From assembly GCF_016107395.1 (NCBI RefSeq), contig NZ_JAAIKO010000008.1, positions 1-64,000 on the forward strand: a DNA stretch of 64,000 nt, in the 5' to 3' direction. A program made the position numbers and the translations under genes. The notes below the pieces were generated by a model. The model saw nothing but the letters and a program-made list of their open reading frames with translations. It did no database searches and was not told where the DNA came from. This document shows, in pieces, positions 29,850-41,343 of this stretch. Each line of letters starts with the position of its first letter. Positions within the stretch are counted from its first letter, which is position 1. Origin of the DNA: Streptomyces fildesensis. GTDB lineage: Bacteria; Actinomycetota; Actinomycetes; Streptomycetales; Streptomycetaceae.

Positions 29850-30222
29850 CACGATTGCCGGTTGGAGAGAGGGGGAATGTTTGTTGGATCCGGTAGTGTT
29901 AATGTCAAGCCTGCACTCGACGGCCCATGCATACGAATGGTGCCGAAGTGCACGCAGAAGTGATCTGTGTCCCTTCTGGGGACCGCCACTCTTCCGGGAG
30001 CCTCCCACACTGCCTGAGCATCCTGCCTAAGCAGTGTCGAGCACGCTCCGGAGTCGGCGCGAATTATCTCCTTGAACCTTCGCGCCGGAACCATGTAGGT
30101 ATTTCTGCCGCCATCAGGCGGACCATCGCCCCGGCTCTGAGCAGCGGAAACGCCCAGATCCGGACAGCACAACCGGTCGCCGAGCCAGACAGGCCGACGT
30201 CCGCTCCAGGGAAGGACCCTTC
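29850..30222 (+). promoter_or_regulatory. Long 5' region of rho
   Basis: The 373 bases between thrB and rho hold no convincing gene. A -10-like TAGTGT is at about 29894-29899, so the rho message would carry a leader of over 300 bases. Many rho genes are autoregulated through such leaders. The region is clearly poorer in GC than its neighbours. I see no strong terminator hairpin for thrB in it. Confidence 0.45.
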
Positions 30223-32331
<2,109 letters not shown>

Positions 32332-32386
32332 CCCGGGCTCGGGACCCTTCCGAGACGTATGTCACAGAAGGGCCTCAGGAGGCTCG

Positions 32387-32434
32387 GAACGGGCTCTCAG
32401 GCTCCCCGGAAGGGGTCCCTGGGAGCCCGTTCTT
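32387..32434 (+). terminator. Terminator after rho
   Basis: GAACGGGCTC at 32387-32396 pairs perfectly with GAGCCCGTTC at 32423-32432. An inner CCCC-GGAA-GGGG hairpin is nested inside, and TTCTTAT follows. A strong intrinsic terminator for rho itself. Confidence 0.85.
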
Positions 32435-32560
32435 ATGTGCGGCGTGCACACTCGCCAGGAACCGCGTCGGGCGGTTCGCCGTCTGACATACAAGACAAGC
32501 CACGCCTGAGCGACACAGCTGGGGGTAGCAGCACACCGACGACGGACGAGGACTGAGGCC

Positions 32561-33682
32561 ATGGCGGACGACACGAGCGATACGCGGGGGACGAACGGCG
32601 GCTCCCAGCACGCCTCCGGCCGCCGCCGGCGGACGGCCCCGCGCCGCCGCCTGCTGCGAATAGCCGTCTGGGCCGTGGCGGGACTGGTCGTCGTGGGCGG
32701 TGCGGGCGCCGGTTACCTGTACTTCAAGCTCAACGGCAACATCAAGGGCGTCAACATCAACCAGGCGCTCGGTGACGACCGGCCGGAGCAGGTCGACAAC
32801 GGCTCGGAGGACATACTCGTCCTCGGTTCCGACTCCCGCGCCGGCGCGAACGACAAGTACGGCACGGACGAGGGCAGCGCCCGCTCCGACACCGCGATGA
32901 TCGTGCACCTCTACGAGGGCCACAAGACGGCCAGCGTGGTGAGCATCCCGCGCGACACCCTGATCACCCGCCCGGAGTGCGCCAGGACCGGCGGCGGCAC
33001 CTCGCCCGAGGTGAACAAGGTGATGTTCAACGAGTCGTACTCGGTCGGTGGCCCCGCGTGCGCGGTCAAGACCGTCGAGTCCATGACCGGGATCCGCATG
33101 GACCACTACATCGAGGTCGACTTCACCGGCTTCAAGGGCCTGATCGACGCCCTGGGCGGGGTCCCCGTCACCACGAGCAAGGCGATCCACGACACGTCCA
33201 GCCACCTGGACCTCGCGGCCGGCACCCACACGCTCAACGGCGAGCAGTCGCTCGGCCTGGTCCGCACCCGGCACGCGGTGGCCGACGGCAGCGACCTGGG
33301 CCGCATACAGCTGCAGCAGGCGTTCATGAAGGCGCTCATGGACCGGGTGAACGGCCTGGGCCTGCTGTCGAGCCCCACGCGGCTCTACAAGGTCGCGGAC
33401 AAGGCCACGAAGGCCATCACCACGGACTCGGACCTGGCCTCCATCAGTGGTCTGAAGAGCCTGGCGGGGAGCCTCAAGGGCCTGAAGTCCGAGAACATCA
33501 ACATGGTGACGCTGCCGGTCCAGTACGCCAAGAGCGACGCGAACCGCGTCGAGCCGATGGACTCGCAGGCCGCCCTGGTCTGGCAGGCGCTCAAGGCGGA
33601 CCTGCCGATACCGGCCGCCGCCACCAAGGGCTCCGCCGCCGACGAGACCGATGCCAAGGGCGTCGTCGGAACCGGTTCCTGA
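32561..33682 (+). CDS. LytR-CpsA-Psr (LCP) family cell-wall glycopolymer ligase
   Basis: 373 residues: a basic cytoplasmic N terminus with RRRR and RRR clusters, one membrane helix (about 31-53) and an extracytoplasmic LCP domain. Family motifs DILVLGSDSRAG, RSDTAMIVHLYEG, VSIPRDTLI, the arginine-rich YIEVDFTGFKGLIDALGGV and VRTRHAVADGSDLGRIQLQQ are visible. LCP enzymes attach teichoic-acid-type or arabinogalactan-type polymers from lipid carriers to peptidoglycan. It lies alone between two terminators. The nearby wecA homologue makes the kind of lipid-linked sugar such enzymes use. Confidence 0.9.
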   Translation: MADDTSDTRGTNGGSQHASGRRRRTAPRRRLLRIAVWAVAGLVVVGGAGAGYLYFKLNGNIKGVNINQALGDDRPEQVDNGSEDILVLGSDSRAGANDKYGTDEGSARSDTAMIVHLYEGHKTASVVSIPRDTLITRPECARTGGGTSPEVNKVMFNESYSVGGPACAVKTVESMTGIRMDHYIEVDFTGFKGLIDALGGVPVTTSKAIHDTSSHLDLAAGTHTLNGEQSLGLVRTRHAVADGSDLGRIQLQQAFMKALMDRVNGLGLLSSPTRLYKVADKATKAITTDSDLASISGLKSLAGSLKGLKSENINMVTLPVQYAKSDANRVEPMDSQAALVWQALKADLPIPAAATKGSAADETDAKGVVGTGS

Positions 33683-33764
33683 AGCCGTTCCCGAACCCCT
33701 CGAACGGGTTCCCGCACCGGTTCCGGGCCTTTTCCGGACCGTGCGGGGCCGTCGGGAATGAAAT

Positions 33765-33797
33765 CCGGCCGCCTCTCGTTTTGGGAGATGCGGCCGG
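33765..33797 (+). terminator. Terminator after the LCP gene
   Basis: CCGGCCGC (33765-33772) pairs with GCGGCCGG (33790-33797), with CTCTC/GGGAG inside and a GTTTTG loop. A smaller GAACCC/GGGTTC stem lies at 33693-33711, closer to the stop codon. Confidence 0.6.
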
Positions 33798-33883
33798 TGC
33801 TGGCAGACTGGACCGCTGGCCCCGGTTCACGTGACGCAAACCCGCTCCACGACCCGGCGCCCTCCCGAACCTAGGAGCGTCCC

Positions 33884-34111
33884 TTGAAGCGCGAAATCCA
33901 CCCCGAGTACGTCGAGACCCAGGTCACCTGCACCTGTGGCGCGTCGTTCACGACCCGCAGCACCGAGAAGAGCGGCGTGATTCGCGCCGACGTCTGCTCC
34001 GCGTGCCACCCGTTCTACACGGGCAAGCAGAAGATCCTCGACACCGGTGGCCGCGTGGCCCGCTTCGAGGCCCGCTTCGGCAAGAAGGCCGCCGGGTCCG
34101 CCCAGAAGTAG
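33884..34111 (+). CDS. rpmE: Ribosomal protein L31 (zinc-binding form)
   Basis: 75 residues from TTG 33884, set by AGGAG seven bases upstream. The cysteines in CTCG and [10 protein letters not shown] form the zinc ribbon, so this is the C+ type of L31, which zinc-starved streptomycetes replace with a C- paralogue made elsewhere. It is a component of the central protuberance of the 50S subunit. It lies just upstream of prfA, as is usual in actinobacteria. Confidence 0.96.
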   Translation: MKREIHPEYVETQVTCTCGASFTTRSTEKSGVIRADVCSACHPFYTGKQKILDTGGRVARFEARFGKKAAGSAQK

Positions 34112-34219
34112 CGACCCGAAAGCGCCGGTTCTCGGTCTCCCGACACCTCGGGGGACCGGACCGGCGCTTTGTCGTCCGGTACCGATAGCAGTCCAGGGTT
34201 GTTCAGGAGAGGCACAGCA

Positions 34220-35308
34220 ATGTTCGAGGCAGTCGAGGAACTGATCGGCGAGCACGCCGACCTCGAGAAGCGGCTCGCCGATCCCGCGGTGCACGCGGAT
34301 CAGGCCAATGCCCGCAAGCTCAACAAGCGCTACGCCGAACTGACGCCGATCATCGGCACCTACCGCTCCTGGAAGCTGACCGGCGAGGACATCGAGACCG
34401 CCCGTGAGTTCGCCCAGGACGATCCGGACTTCGCGGCCGAGCTCAAGCTGCTGGACAAGCAGCGCGCCGAGCTGACCGAGAAACTGCGGCTGCTGCTCGT
34501 ACCGCGCGACCCGCACGACGAGAAGGACGTCATCCTCGAGGTCAAGGCCGGAGAGGGCGGCGAGGAGTCCGCGCTGTTCGCCGGCGACCTGCTGCGGATG
34601 TATCTGCGGTACGCCGAGCGCGTCGGCTGGAAGACCGAGATCATCGAGGCGAACGAGTCCGACCTCGGCGGCTACAAGGACGTCCAGGTCGCGGTGAAGA
34701 CCAAGGGCGGCAACGGTGCCACCGAGCCCGGCCAGGGCGTCTGGGCCCGGCTGAAGTACGAGGGCGGCGTGCACCGCGTGCAGCGGGTGCCCGCCACCGA
34801 GTCGCAGGGCCGGATCCACACCTCCGCGGCCGGCGTGCTCGTCACGCCCGAGGCCGAGGAGGTCGAGGTCGAGATCGGCCCGAACGATCTGCGCATCGAC
34901 GTGTACCGCTCGTCGGGCCCCGGCGGCCAGTCCGTCAACACCACCGACTCCGCGGTGCGCATCACGCACCTGCCGTCCGGTCTGGTCGTCTCCTGCCAGA
35001 ACGAGAAGAGCCAGCTCCAGAACAAGGAGTCGGCGATGCGTATCCTGCGTTCCAGGCTGCTCGCCGCCGCGCAGGAGGAAGCCGACCAGGAGGCCTCCGA
35101 CGCGCGCCGCAGCCAGGTCCGCACGGTGGACCGCTCCGAGCGGATCCGGACGTACAACTACCCCGAGAACCGCATCTCGGACCACCGCGTCGGCTTCAAG
35201 GCGTACAACTTGGACCAGGTCCTCGACGGGGACCTCGACGCGATGATCCAGGCGTGTGTCGATGCCGACTCCGCCGCCAAGCTGGCCGCGGCCGGCGACG
35301 CCGGCTGA
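34220..35308 (+). CDS. prfA: Peptide chain release factor 1
   Basis: 362 residues. Ends translation at UAA and UAG. The codon-reading PAT tripeptide is in [10 protein letters not shown] and the peptidyl-tRNA hydrolysis motif GGQ in [21 protein letters not shown] lies 10 bases before the ATG. The next gene, prmC, encodes the enzyme that methylates this GGQ glutamine, so modifier and target share an operon. Confidence 0.96.
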   Translation: MFEAVEELIGEHADLEKRLADPAVHADQANARKLNKRYAELTPIIGTYRSWKLTGEDIETAREFAQDDPDFAAELKLLDKQRAELTEKLRLLLVPRDPHDEKDVILEVKAGEGGEESALFAGDLLRMYLRYAERVGWKTEIIEANESDLGGYKDVQVAVKTKGGNGATEPGQGVWARLKYEGGVHRVQRVPATESQGRIHTSAAGVLVTPEAEEVEVEIGPNDLRIDVYRSSGPGGQSVNTTDSAVRITHLPSGLVVSCQNEKSQLQNKESAMRILRSRLLAAAQEEADQEASDARRSQVRTVDRSERIRTYNYPENRISDHRVGFKAYNLDQVLDGDLDAMIQACVDADSAAKLAAAGDAG

Positions 35309-35364
35309 CACCAGCCGAAGCGCCGGCTGACCAGCCACAGCGCGAGCTAACAGGAGGGCAATCA

Positions 35365-36210
35365 GTGAACGTGCTGCTCGCCGAGGTGGCGCAGGCCGCC
35401 CAGCGGCTGGCCGACGCCGGCGTGCCGTCCCCGCGTTTCGACGCGGAGGAACTGGCCGCGTACGTGCACGGCGTCAAGCGCGGCGAGCTGCACTCGGTCG
35501 CCGACTCCGAATTCGACGCCCGTTACTGGGAGGCGGTCGCCCGCCGCGAGGCCCGCGAACCGCTCCAGCACATCACCGGGCGCGCCTTCTTCCGGTATCT
35601 GGAGCTCCAGGTCGGGCCGGGCGTCTTCGTCCCCCGCCCCGAGACGGAGTCGGTCGTCGGCTGGGCGATAGACGCCGTACGGGCCATGGACGTGGCCGAG
35701 CCGCTGATCGTCGACCTGTGCACCGGCTCCGGCGCCATCGCGCTGGCCCTGGCCCAGGAGGTGCCGCGGTCGCGCGTGCACGCCGTGGAGCTGTCGGAGA
35801 AGGCCCTGGAATGGGCCCGCAAGAACATCGAAGGAAGCAAGGTCCAGCTGGAGCACGGCGACGCGCTCAGCGCGTTCCCCGAGCTCAACGGCCAGGTGGA
35901 CCTCGTCATCAGCAATCCGCCGTACATCCCGCTCACCGAGTGGGAGTACGTACAGCCCGAAGCGCGTGACCACGACCCCGAACTTGCCCTCTTCTCGGGT
36001 GAGGACGGCCTCGACACCATCCGCGGCATCGAGCGCACGGCGCACCGGCTGCTGCGGCCGGGCGGCGTCGTCGTGATCGAGCACGCGGACTCCCAGGGCG
36101 GTCAGGTTCCGTGGATCTTCAAGGAGGACGCCGGCTGGGCCGACGCCGCCGACCACCCCGACCTGAACAACCGGCCCCGCTTCACCACGGCCCGCAAGGC
36201 GACGCCATGA
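35365..36210 (+). CDS. prmC: Release factor glutamine methyltransferase
   Basis: 281 residues from GTG 35365, preceded by GGAGGG. SAM-dependent N5-methylation of the GGQ glutamine in release factors. N-terminal helical domain ending near QHITGRAFF, catalytic domain with VPRPETE, DLCTGSGAIALALA (SAM loop) and the glutamine-binding NPPYIP. The stop overlaps a short downstream ORF by ATGA. Confidence 0.94.
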   Translation: MNVLLAEVAQAAQRLADAGVPSPRFDAEELAAYVHGVKRGELHSVADSEFDARYWEAVARREAREPLQHITGRAFFRYLELQVGPGVFVPRPETESVVGWAIDAVRAMDVAEPLIVDLCTGSGAIALALAQEVPRSRVHAVELSEKALEWARKNIEGSKVQLEHGDALSAFPELNGQVDLVISNPPYIPLTEWEYVQPEARDHDPELALFSGEDGLDTIRGIERTAHRLLRPGGVVVIEHADSQGGQVPWIFKEDAGWADAADHPDLNNRPRFTTARKATP

Positions 36211-36269
36211 TGACGCGGGTCAACTGCACGCACGGCGCCGCAGCGGCGCACAGCCTGGAGGTCAGCTAA
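36207..36269 (+). CDS. Candidate 20-residue coupled small ORF
   Basis: ATG 36207 overlaps the prmC stop (ATGA), and the TAA overlaps the next ATG (TAATG), so a complete 20-codon frame exactly bridges prmC and the Sua5/TsaC gene. It begins MMTRVNCTHG and ends HSLEVS. The ribosome site of the next gene, GGAGG, is inside it. Either a tiny peptide is made or the frame only carries ribosomes across to the next start. No family is recognised. Confidence 0.35.
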   Translation: MMTRVNCTHGAAAAHSLEVS

Positions 36270-36916
36270 TGGCACGGCGTTACGACTGCTCGGACGCGAC
36301 CGACCGCGCCGCCGGACTGCGCGAAGCGACGTCCGCCATCAAGCGTGGTGAGCTCGTCGTGCTGCCCACCGACACCCTGTACGGCATCGGCGCGGACGCG
36401 TTCGACGCACAGGCCGTCGGCGATCTGCTGGAGGCCAAGGGCCGGGGCCGCAACATGCCCTCCCCGGTGCTGGTCGGCTCCCCGAACACGCTGCACGGCC
36501 TGGTCACGGACTTCTCCGAGCAGGCTTGGGAGCTCGTCGACGCCTTCTGGCCCGGCGCGCTCACCCTCGTCGCCAAGCACCAGCCGTCCCTGAACTGGGA
36601 CCTCGGCGACACCCGCGGCACCGTCGCGGTCCGGATGCCGCTGCACCCCGTCGCGATCGAACTGCTGACCGCCACCGGCCCGCTCGCGGTGTCCAGCGCC
36701 AATCTGACCGGCCACCGTTCCCCCGAGGACTGCGACGCCGCCCAGGAGATGCTCGGCGACTCCGTCGCGGTGTACCTGGACGCCGGGCCGACGCCCGCCA
36801 CCGTCCCGTCGTCCATCGTCGACGTGACCGGCAAGATCCCGGTGCTGCTGCGGGCCGGCGCGATCAGCGCCGACCAGCTCCGAGAGGTCGTACCCGACCT
36901 GGAGGAGCGCAATTGA
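36269..36916 (+). CDS. tsaC: L-threonylcarbamoyladenylate synthase (Sua5/YciO/YrdC family)
   Basis: 215 residues, the single-domain form without the extra Sua5 C-terminal domain. It makes threonylcarbamoyl-AMP for the t6A base of ANN-decoding tRNAs. Motifs: GELVVLPTDTLYGIGADA, the KGRGRNMP loop, WPGALTLV and the ATP-binding SSANLTG. It is translationally linked to the short ORF before it and to the phosphatase after it. Confidence 0.93.
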   Translation: MARRYDCSDATDRAAGLREATSAIKRGELVVLPTDTLYGIGADAFDAQAVGDLLEAKGRGRNMPSPVLVGSPNTLHGLVTDFSEQAWELVDAFWPGALTLVAKHQPSLNWDLGDTRGTVAVRMPLHPVAIELLTATGPLAVSSANLTGHRSPEDCDAAQEMLGDSVAVYLDAGPTPATVPSSIVDVTGKIPVLLRAGAISADQLREVVPDLEERN

Positions 36917-37551
36917 CCGCGCCCGAAAGGCGTGGCATACCGGGTCAGCGCGATGACCGCTTCCGCATCCTCCACGTCTGCACCGGCAATGTCTGCCGCT
37001 CGCCGATCGCCGAGCGGCTGACCCGCCATGAGCTGACGCTGCGCCTCGGTGACGGTGCCGACGGGATCCTCGTCGAGTCCGCCGGCACCTGGGGGCACGA
37101 AGGCGCGCCCATGGAGGCGCACGCCGCCGCCGTCCTCACCGAGTACGGCGCCGACGCGTCCGGGTTCATCGGCCGTGAGCTGCTCGACGACCACGTCATC
37201 GACGCCGACCTGGTGCTGACCGCGACCCGCGACCACCGCGCGCAGGTCATCTCGATGGGGCACGCGGCGGGGCTGCGCACCTTCACGCTGAAGGAGTTCA
37301 CCCGGCTGGTGCGGGCGATAGATCCCGCGACCCTCCCCGAGGGCAGTGTGTCCGACCGTGCCCGCGCGCTGGTCCGTGCCGCCGCCGCGCTGCGCGGCTG
37401 GCTGCTGGCCCCGAGCGCCGAGGCCGACGAGGTCTACGACCCCTACGGCGCCCCGATCGGGTTCTTCCGCAGCATCGGCGAGGAGATCCACAGCTCCCTC
37501 GACCCGGTCGTCACCGCGCTGACCGGAATCCGTACCCCGACCCCCCGGTAG
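36913..37551 (+). CDS. Low-molecular-weight protein tyrosine phosphatase
   Basis: 212 residues from TTG 36913, which overlaps the tsaC stop (TTGA) and has GGAGGAG five bases upstream. The catalytic P-loop is VCTGNVCRSPIAERL, and the general-acid region is YDPYGAP. Relatives in streptomycetes have been linked to antibiotic production and to exopolysaccharide control; the target here is unknown. It is a little longer than the usual 160 residues, mainly by N- and C-terminal additions. Confidence 0.87.
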   Translation: MTAPERRGIPGQRDDRFRILHVCTGNVCRSPIAERLTRHELTLRLGDGADGILVESAGTWGHEGAPMEAHAAAVLTEYGADASGFIGRELLDDHVIDADLVLTATRDHRAQVISMGHAAGLRTFTLKEFTRLVRAIDPATLPEGSVSDRARALVRAAAALRGWLLAPSAEADEVYDPYGAPIGFFRSIGEEIHSSLDPVVTALTGIRTPTPR

Positions 37552-37679
37552 GGCCCCGAGCCCCCCGGCAGGCCGGGCGCGGCCGGATCCGGCACGTGAT
37601 GCTCCGCTCGCCGGGCGCCGCGGCGGCGGCGCCCCTACAGTTGGGTGCAGTAACCCGACCCTCCTGCGGGAGTCCAGCC

Positions 37680-38981
37680 ATGCCGGTCGCCGAAACGACT
37701 TCACCCACCCCGCTGCGGCCCGCCGCCCAGACGTGGCAACCGGACTTCGACGCGCTGCGTCGGCAGGACCCGGAGCTGGCGGGTGTGCTGCTCGCCGAGC
37801 TGGAACGGCAGAGCACCACGCTGCAGTTGATCGCGGGGGAGAACTTCACCTCGTCCGCCGTCCTCGCCGCGCTCGGCTCGCCGCTCGCCAACAAGTACGC
37901 CGAGGGTTATCCCTCCCGCCGTCACCATTCCGGGTGCGAACTGGTCGACGTGGCGGAGCGGCTGGCGGTGGAGCGTGCCACCGGCCTGTTCGGCGCCGCG
38001 CACGCCAACGTGCAGCCGTACTCCGGGTCCTCGGCCGTCCTGGCCGCGTACGCGGCGCTGCTGGTCCCCGGTGACAAGGTGCTCGCGATGGCGCTGCCGC
38101 ACGGCGGCCACCTCACGCACGGCTCGCAGGCGAACTTCTCCGGCCGCTGGTTCCGCTTCGTCGGCTACGGGGTGACGCCGCCCGGTGCCCCGGACGGCGG
38201 CGGACTGATCGACTACGACCAGGTACGGGCGCTGGCCCGGGAGCACCGTCCCAAGGCGATCGTGTGCGGCGCCATCGCGTACCCCCGGCACATCGACTAC
38301 CGGACGTTCCGGGAGATCGCCGACGAGGTCGACGCGTATCTGATCGTGGACGCCGCGCACACCCTGGGCCTGGTCGCCGGCGGTGCCGCGCCCAGCCCCG
38401 TGCCGTACGCGGACGTGGTGTGCGCCACCACCCACAAGGTGCTGCGCGGACCGCGCGGCGGGCTGATCCTGTGCGGCGCCGATCTCGCCCAGCGCATCGA
38501 CCGGGCGGTCTTCCCGTTCTCGCAGGGCGGCCCGCATCTGCACTCCATCGCCGCGAAGGCGGCGGCCTTCGCCGAGGCCGCGACCCCGGCGTTCGCCGCG
38601 TACGCCCACCAGGTCGTCGCCAACGCGCGGCTGCTGGCCGACGCGCTCGCCGCCGAGGGGATGACGATCACCACCGGCGGTACCGACACCCATCTGATCA
38701 CCGCCGATGTCACTCCGCTGGGTGTCACCGGAGTACAGGCGCGAGGACGCTGCGCCGCCGCCGGAATCGTCCTCGACAAGTACGCGCTGCCGTACGATCC
38801 GCAGCCGTCCGACATCGCGTCCGGCATCCGGATCGGTACCGCCGCGGTGACCACCCAGGGCATGGCGGAACCGGAGATGTCGCAGGTCGCACCCCTGATC
38901 GCCCGGGCGCTGCGCGAGGAGCAGGGGCTCGCCGCCGAGGTCGCGCAGTTCGTCGGAGGCTTCCCGCCGTACCCGGCGTGA
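37680..38981 (+). CDS. glyA: Serine hydroxymethyltransferase
   Basis: 433 residues from ATG 37680, GGGAG upstream. PLP enzyme that converts serine and tetrahydrofolate to glycine and methylene-tetrahydrofolate. LIAGENFTS, NKYAEGYPSRRHHSGCE, and the PLP lysine in TTHKVLRGPRGG are intact. The methylene-folate it forms is the substrate of MetF. Streptomycetes usually have two glyA genes; this one occupies the conserved place before wecA. A -10-like TACAGT lies at 37636-37641, so it may have its own promoter. Confidence 0.93.
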   Translation: MPVAETTSPTPLRPAAQTWQPDFDALRRQDPELAGVLLAELERQSTTLQLIAGENFTSSAVLAALGSPLANKYAEGYPSRRHHSGCELVDVAERLAVERATGLFGAAHANVQPYSGSSAVLAAYAALLVPGDKVLAMALPHGGHLTHGSQANFSGRWFRFVGYGVTPPGAPDGGGLIDYDQVRALAREHRPKAIVCGAIAYPRHIDYRTFREIADEVDAYLIVDAAHTLGLVAGGAAPSPVPYADVVCATTHKVLRGPRGGLILCGADLAQRIDRAVFPFSQGGPHLHSIAAKAAAFAEAATPAFAAYAHQVVANARLLADALAAEGMTITTGGTDTHLITADVTPLGVTGVQARGRCAAAGIVLDKYALPYDPQPSDIASGIRIGTAAVTTQGMAEPEMSQVAPLIARALREEQGLAAEVAQFVGGFPPYPA

Positions 38982-39141
38982 CCGGCCGTCCCGCGACACT
39001 GGAACCGCGGGCCGGTATCTGTGAGTCTTCGCAGATGTTCGCAGCTGGGAGTACGACGCCACTAAGGTGTGACGCTGTGAGGACCTGCCCGACGCCCCTG
39101 AAGCACCGCTTCGTCCGGCCGACCCTGCCGGAGGCAGCCCT

Positions 39142-40446
39142 GTGCGCGAGTATCTGCTGACGCTTTGTGTGACCGCCGCCGTTACGTATCTGCTGACGGG
39201 CCCGGTGCGGAAGTTCGCGATCGCGGCCGGCGCCATGCCGGAGATCCGTGAGCGGGACGTGCACCGGGAGCCGACACCCAGGCTCGGCGGGATCGCGATG
39301 TTCGGCGGGCTGTGCGCGGGTCTGCTGGTCTCCTCCCATCTGTGGAACCTCAGCAGCGTCTTCGAGCTGTCCAACGAGCCGCGGGCGCTGCTCTCCGGAG
39401 CGGGCCTGATCTGGCTGCTGGGCGTGCTGGACGACAAGTGGGGCGTGGACGCGCTGATCAAGCTCGGCGCCCAGATGATCGCCGCGGGCGTCATGGTGCT
39501 GCAGGGTCTGACGATCCTGTGGCTGCCGGTCCCCGGTGTGGGCACCGTCTCACTCTCGCCGATCCAGTCCACGCTGCTCACCGTCGCGCTGGTCGTGATC
39601 ACCATCAACGCCGTCAACTTCGTCGACGGCCTCGACGGCCTGGCGTCCGGCATGGTCGCCATCGCCGCCATCGCGTTCTTCATGTACGCCTACCGCATGT
39701 GGTACGGCTACGGCGTCGAGGCGGCCGCCCCCGCGACGCTGTTCAGCGCGATCCTCATCGGGATGTGCCTGGGCTTCCTGCCGCACAACCTGCACCCGGC
39801 CCGGATCTTCATGGGCGACTCCGGCTCGATGCTGATCGGCCTGGTCCTCGCCTCGTCCGCGATCTCCATCACCGGCCAGGTGGACCCGGACGCCATCACC
39901 GACATGACGGGGTCCACCCGGGAGACCGTGCACTTCATGGTGCCGGTCTACATGCCGCTGCTGCTGCCGCTCACCCTGATCGCGATCCCGGCCGCGGACC
40001 TGGTGCTGGCCATCGTGCGCCGCACCTGGAACGGGCAGTCGCCGTTCGCCGCCGACCGCGGACATCTGCACCACCGGCTGCTGGAGATCGGCCACTCGCA
40101 CAGCCGGGCCGTGCTGATCATGTACTTCTGGTCGGCGTTGATCGCGTTCGGCGCGGTCGCCTTCTCGCTCAACTCCTCCAGCCTGTGGATCGTGCTGGTG
40201 ATCATGGTCCTCAGCGCCGTCGGCCTGGTCGTGCTGCTGCTGCCGCGGTTCCGGCCGCGCGCACCGCGCTGGGCCGAGGCGTTCGTGCCGCCGCGCTACC
40301 GCCGCAAGCGCCGGACGACGCAGGCCGCGCAGCTCGCCGCCGAGCAGCTGATCCGCGCCGGCGGAGCGGCCGGCGTGCACGGTTCGACGGCCATCGGCGA
40401 CCGCTCCCGGCTGCCCGACCGACGCCCGGTCGACAGCCGCAGGTAA
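39142..40446 (+). CDS. wecA: Undecaprenyl-phosphate sugar-1-phosphate transferase (WecA/TagO family)
   Basis: 434 residues with about eleven membrane helices. It links GlcNAc-1-phosphate, or a similar sugar phosphate, to undecaprenyl phosphate, starting wall polymer synthesis. Family motifs PTPRLGGIAMF, LGVLDDKW (magnesium), NFVDGLDGLASG and the GHLHHRLLEIGHS loop are present. A basic cytoplasmic tail of about 70 residues follows the last helix. GTG start. In the 160 bases upstream TTCGCAG occurs twice, 10 bases apart (39028 and 39038), and TAAGGT at 39063 could be a -10 box. Confidence 0.92.
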   Translation: MREYLLTLCVTAAVTYLLTGPVRKFAIAAGAMPEIRERDVHREPTPRLGGIAMFGGLCAGLLVSSHLWNLSSVFELSNEPRALLSGAGLIWLLGVLDDKWGVDALIKLGAQMIAAGVMVLQGLTILWLPVPGVGTVSLSPIQSTLLTVALVVITINAVNFVDGLDGLASGMVAIAAIAFFMYAYRMWYGYGVEAAAPATLFSAILIGMCLGFLPHNLHPARIFMGDSGSMLIGLVLASSAISITGQVDPDAITDMTGSTRETVHFMVPVYMPLLLPLTLIAIPAADLVLAIVRRTWNGQSPFAADRGHLHHRLLEIGHSHSRAVLIMYFWSALIAFGAVAFSLNSSSLWIVLVIMVLSAVGLVVLLLPRFRPRAPRWAEAFVPPRYRRKRRTTQAAQLAAEQLIRAGGAAGVHGSTAIGDRSRLPDRRPVDSRR

Positions 40447-40707
40447 TCGGCTGTGCGCCTCTACCAGACGCCGAGTTGGACGTCAGCCGGACGACACGCC
40501 GACTACTCCTTCCGTGTGACAGGCAGCACACTTACAAGGTAAAGACCGCATCAAATACTTTGTGATACCGTTCACGAAACCCGGGAAACAAGCCGAAAGA
40601 CCCTAGTGCGACGGTCTTCCGGCGTGAGGCACGTCCTCGGTCCGGGTCTACGCTCGTCTCCGACGACCAGCCGCTTTCCCCCAACTCCCGCCGGAGGAGC
40701 TGCCACC

Positions 40708-41121
40708 ATGCAGTCCAACGACGTCCGAACGTTCCTTCACTGCGCTGTCCCCACCGTTGCGGCCGGCGTCATCGCTGTCGCTGTCGGTGGCATGGTCACC
40801 GGTGGCAAAGGAGCGATCGGCGGCGCCCTCGGTGCTGTGATCGTCATGATCTTCATGGGTATTGGCTTGTTCGCGCTGCAGCGGACCGCGAGGTCCCTGC
40901 CACATCTGTTCCAGGCCATGGGCCTGATGCTCTACACGACTCAGCTGTTGGTGCTCGCGATCATCCTTGCGCTGTTCAAGCACACCACGCTGTTCGACCT
41001 GCCGACTTTCGCCTTCTCGGTGCTCGCTGCGTCCCTGGTCTGGATCCTTGCCCAGGCTCGCGCTCATATGAAGGCCAAGATCTTCTACGTGGACCCGGAT
41101 TCCGCAGGGTCCACGTCGTGA
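40708..41121 (+). CDS. atpI: ATP synthase protein I
   Basis: 137 residues, four predicted membrane helices. AtpI assists assembly of the c-ring. GGAGGAG lies 7 bases before ATG 40708. First gene of the ATP synthase operon. The 261-base region before it is A-rich for this genome and holds a small AAGACC/GGTCTT hairpin at 40597-40618; the operon promoter is probably there, but I cannot fix its boxes. Confidence 0.88.
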   Translation: MQSNDVRTFLHCAVPTVAAGVIAVAVGGMVTGGKGAIGGALGAVIVMIFMGIGLFALQRTARSLPHLFQAMGLMLYTTQLLVLAIILALFKHTTLFDLPTFAFSVLAASLVWILAQARAHMKAKIFYVDPDSAGSTS

Positions 41122-41343
41122 ATGGTAGGGGCGCGGTAAAGGCGTCGCCGCTCATTTGCTATCGTCCGGTCTCAACTGCGGCAGAGCTGGCGCGGGCGGC
41201 GAGATTGCCTGCTCAGCCTCTCGGCTCGAAGCCGATGCGCCGCCCCCACATCTGCAAGACCAGTCCAGTGCCGTTCCGTGGCTGCACGCCGCGCCGACAC
41301 ATCGAGGTTGCCCTACCCATGTGCCACGCTGAAGGAGCTCGCG

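Noticed and set aside
39550..40380. Minus-strand frame of 276 codons opposite wecA
   Set aside because: It mirrors the coding phase of the multi-helix WecA protein and has no domain of its own.
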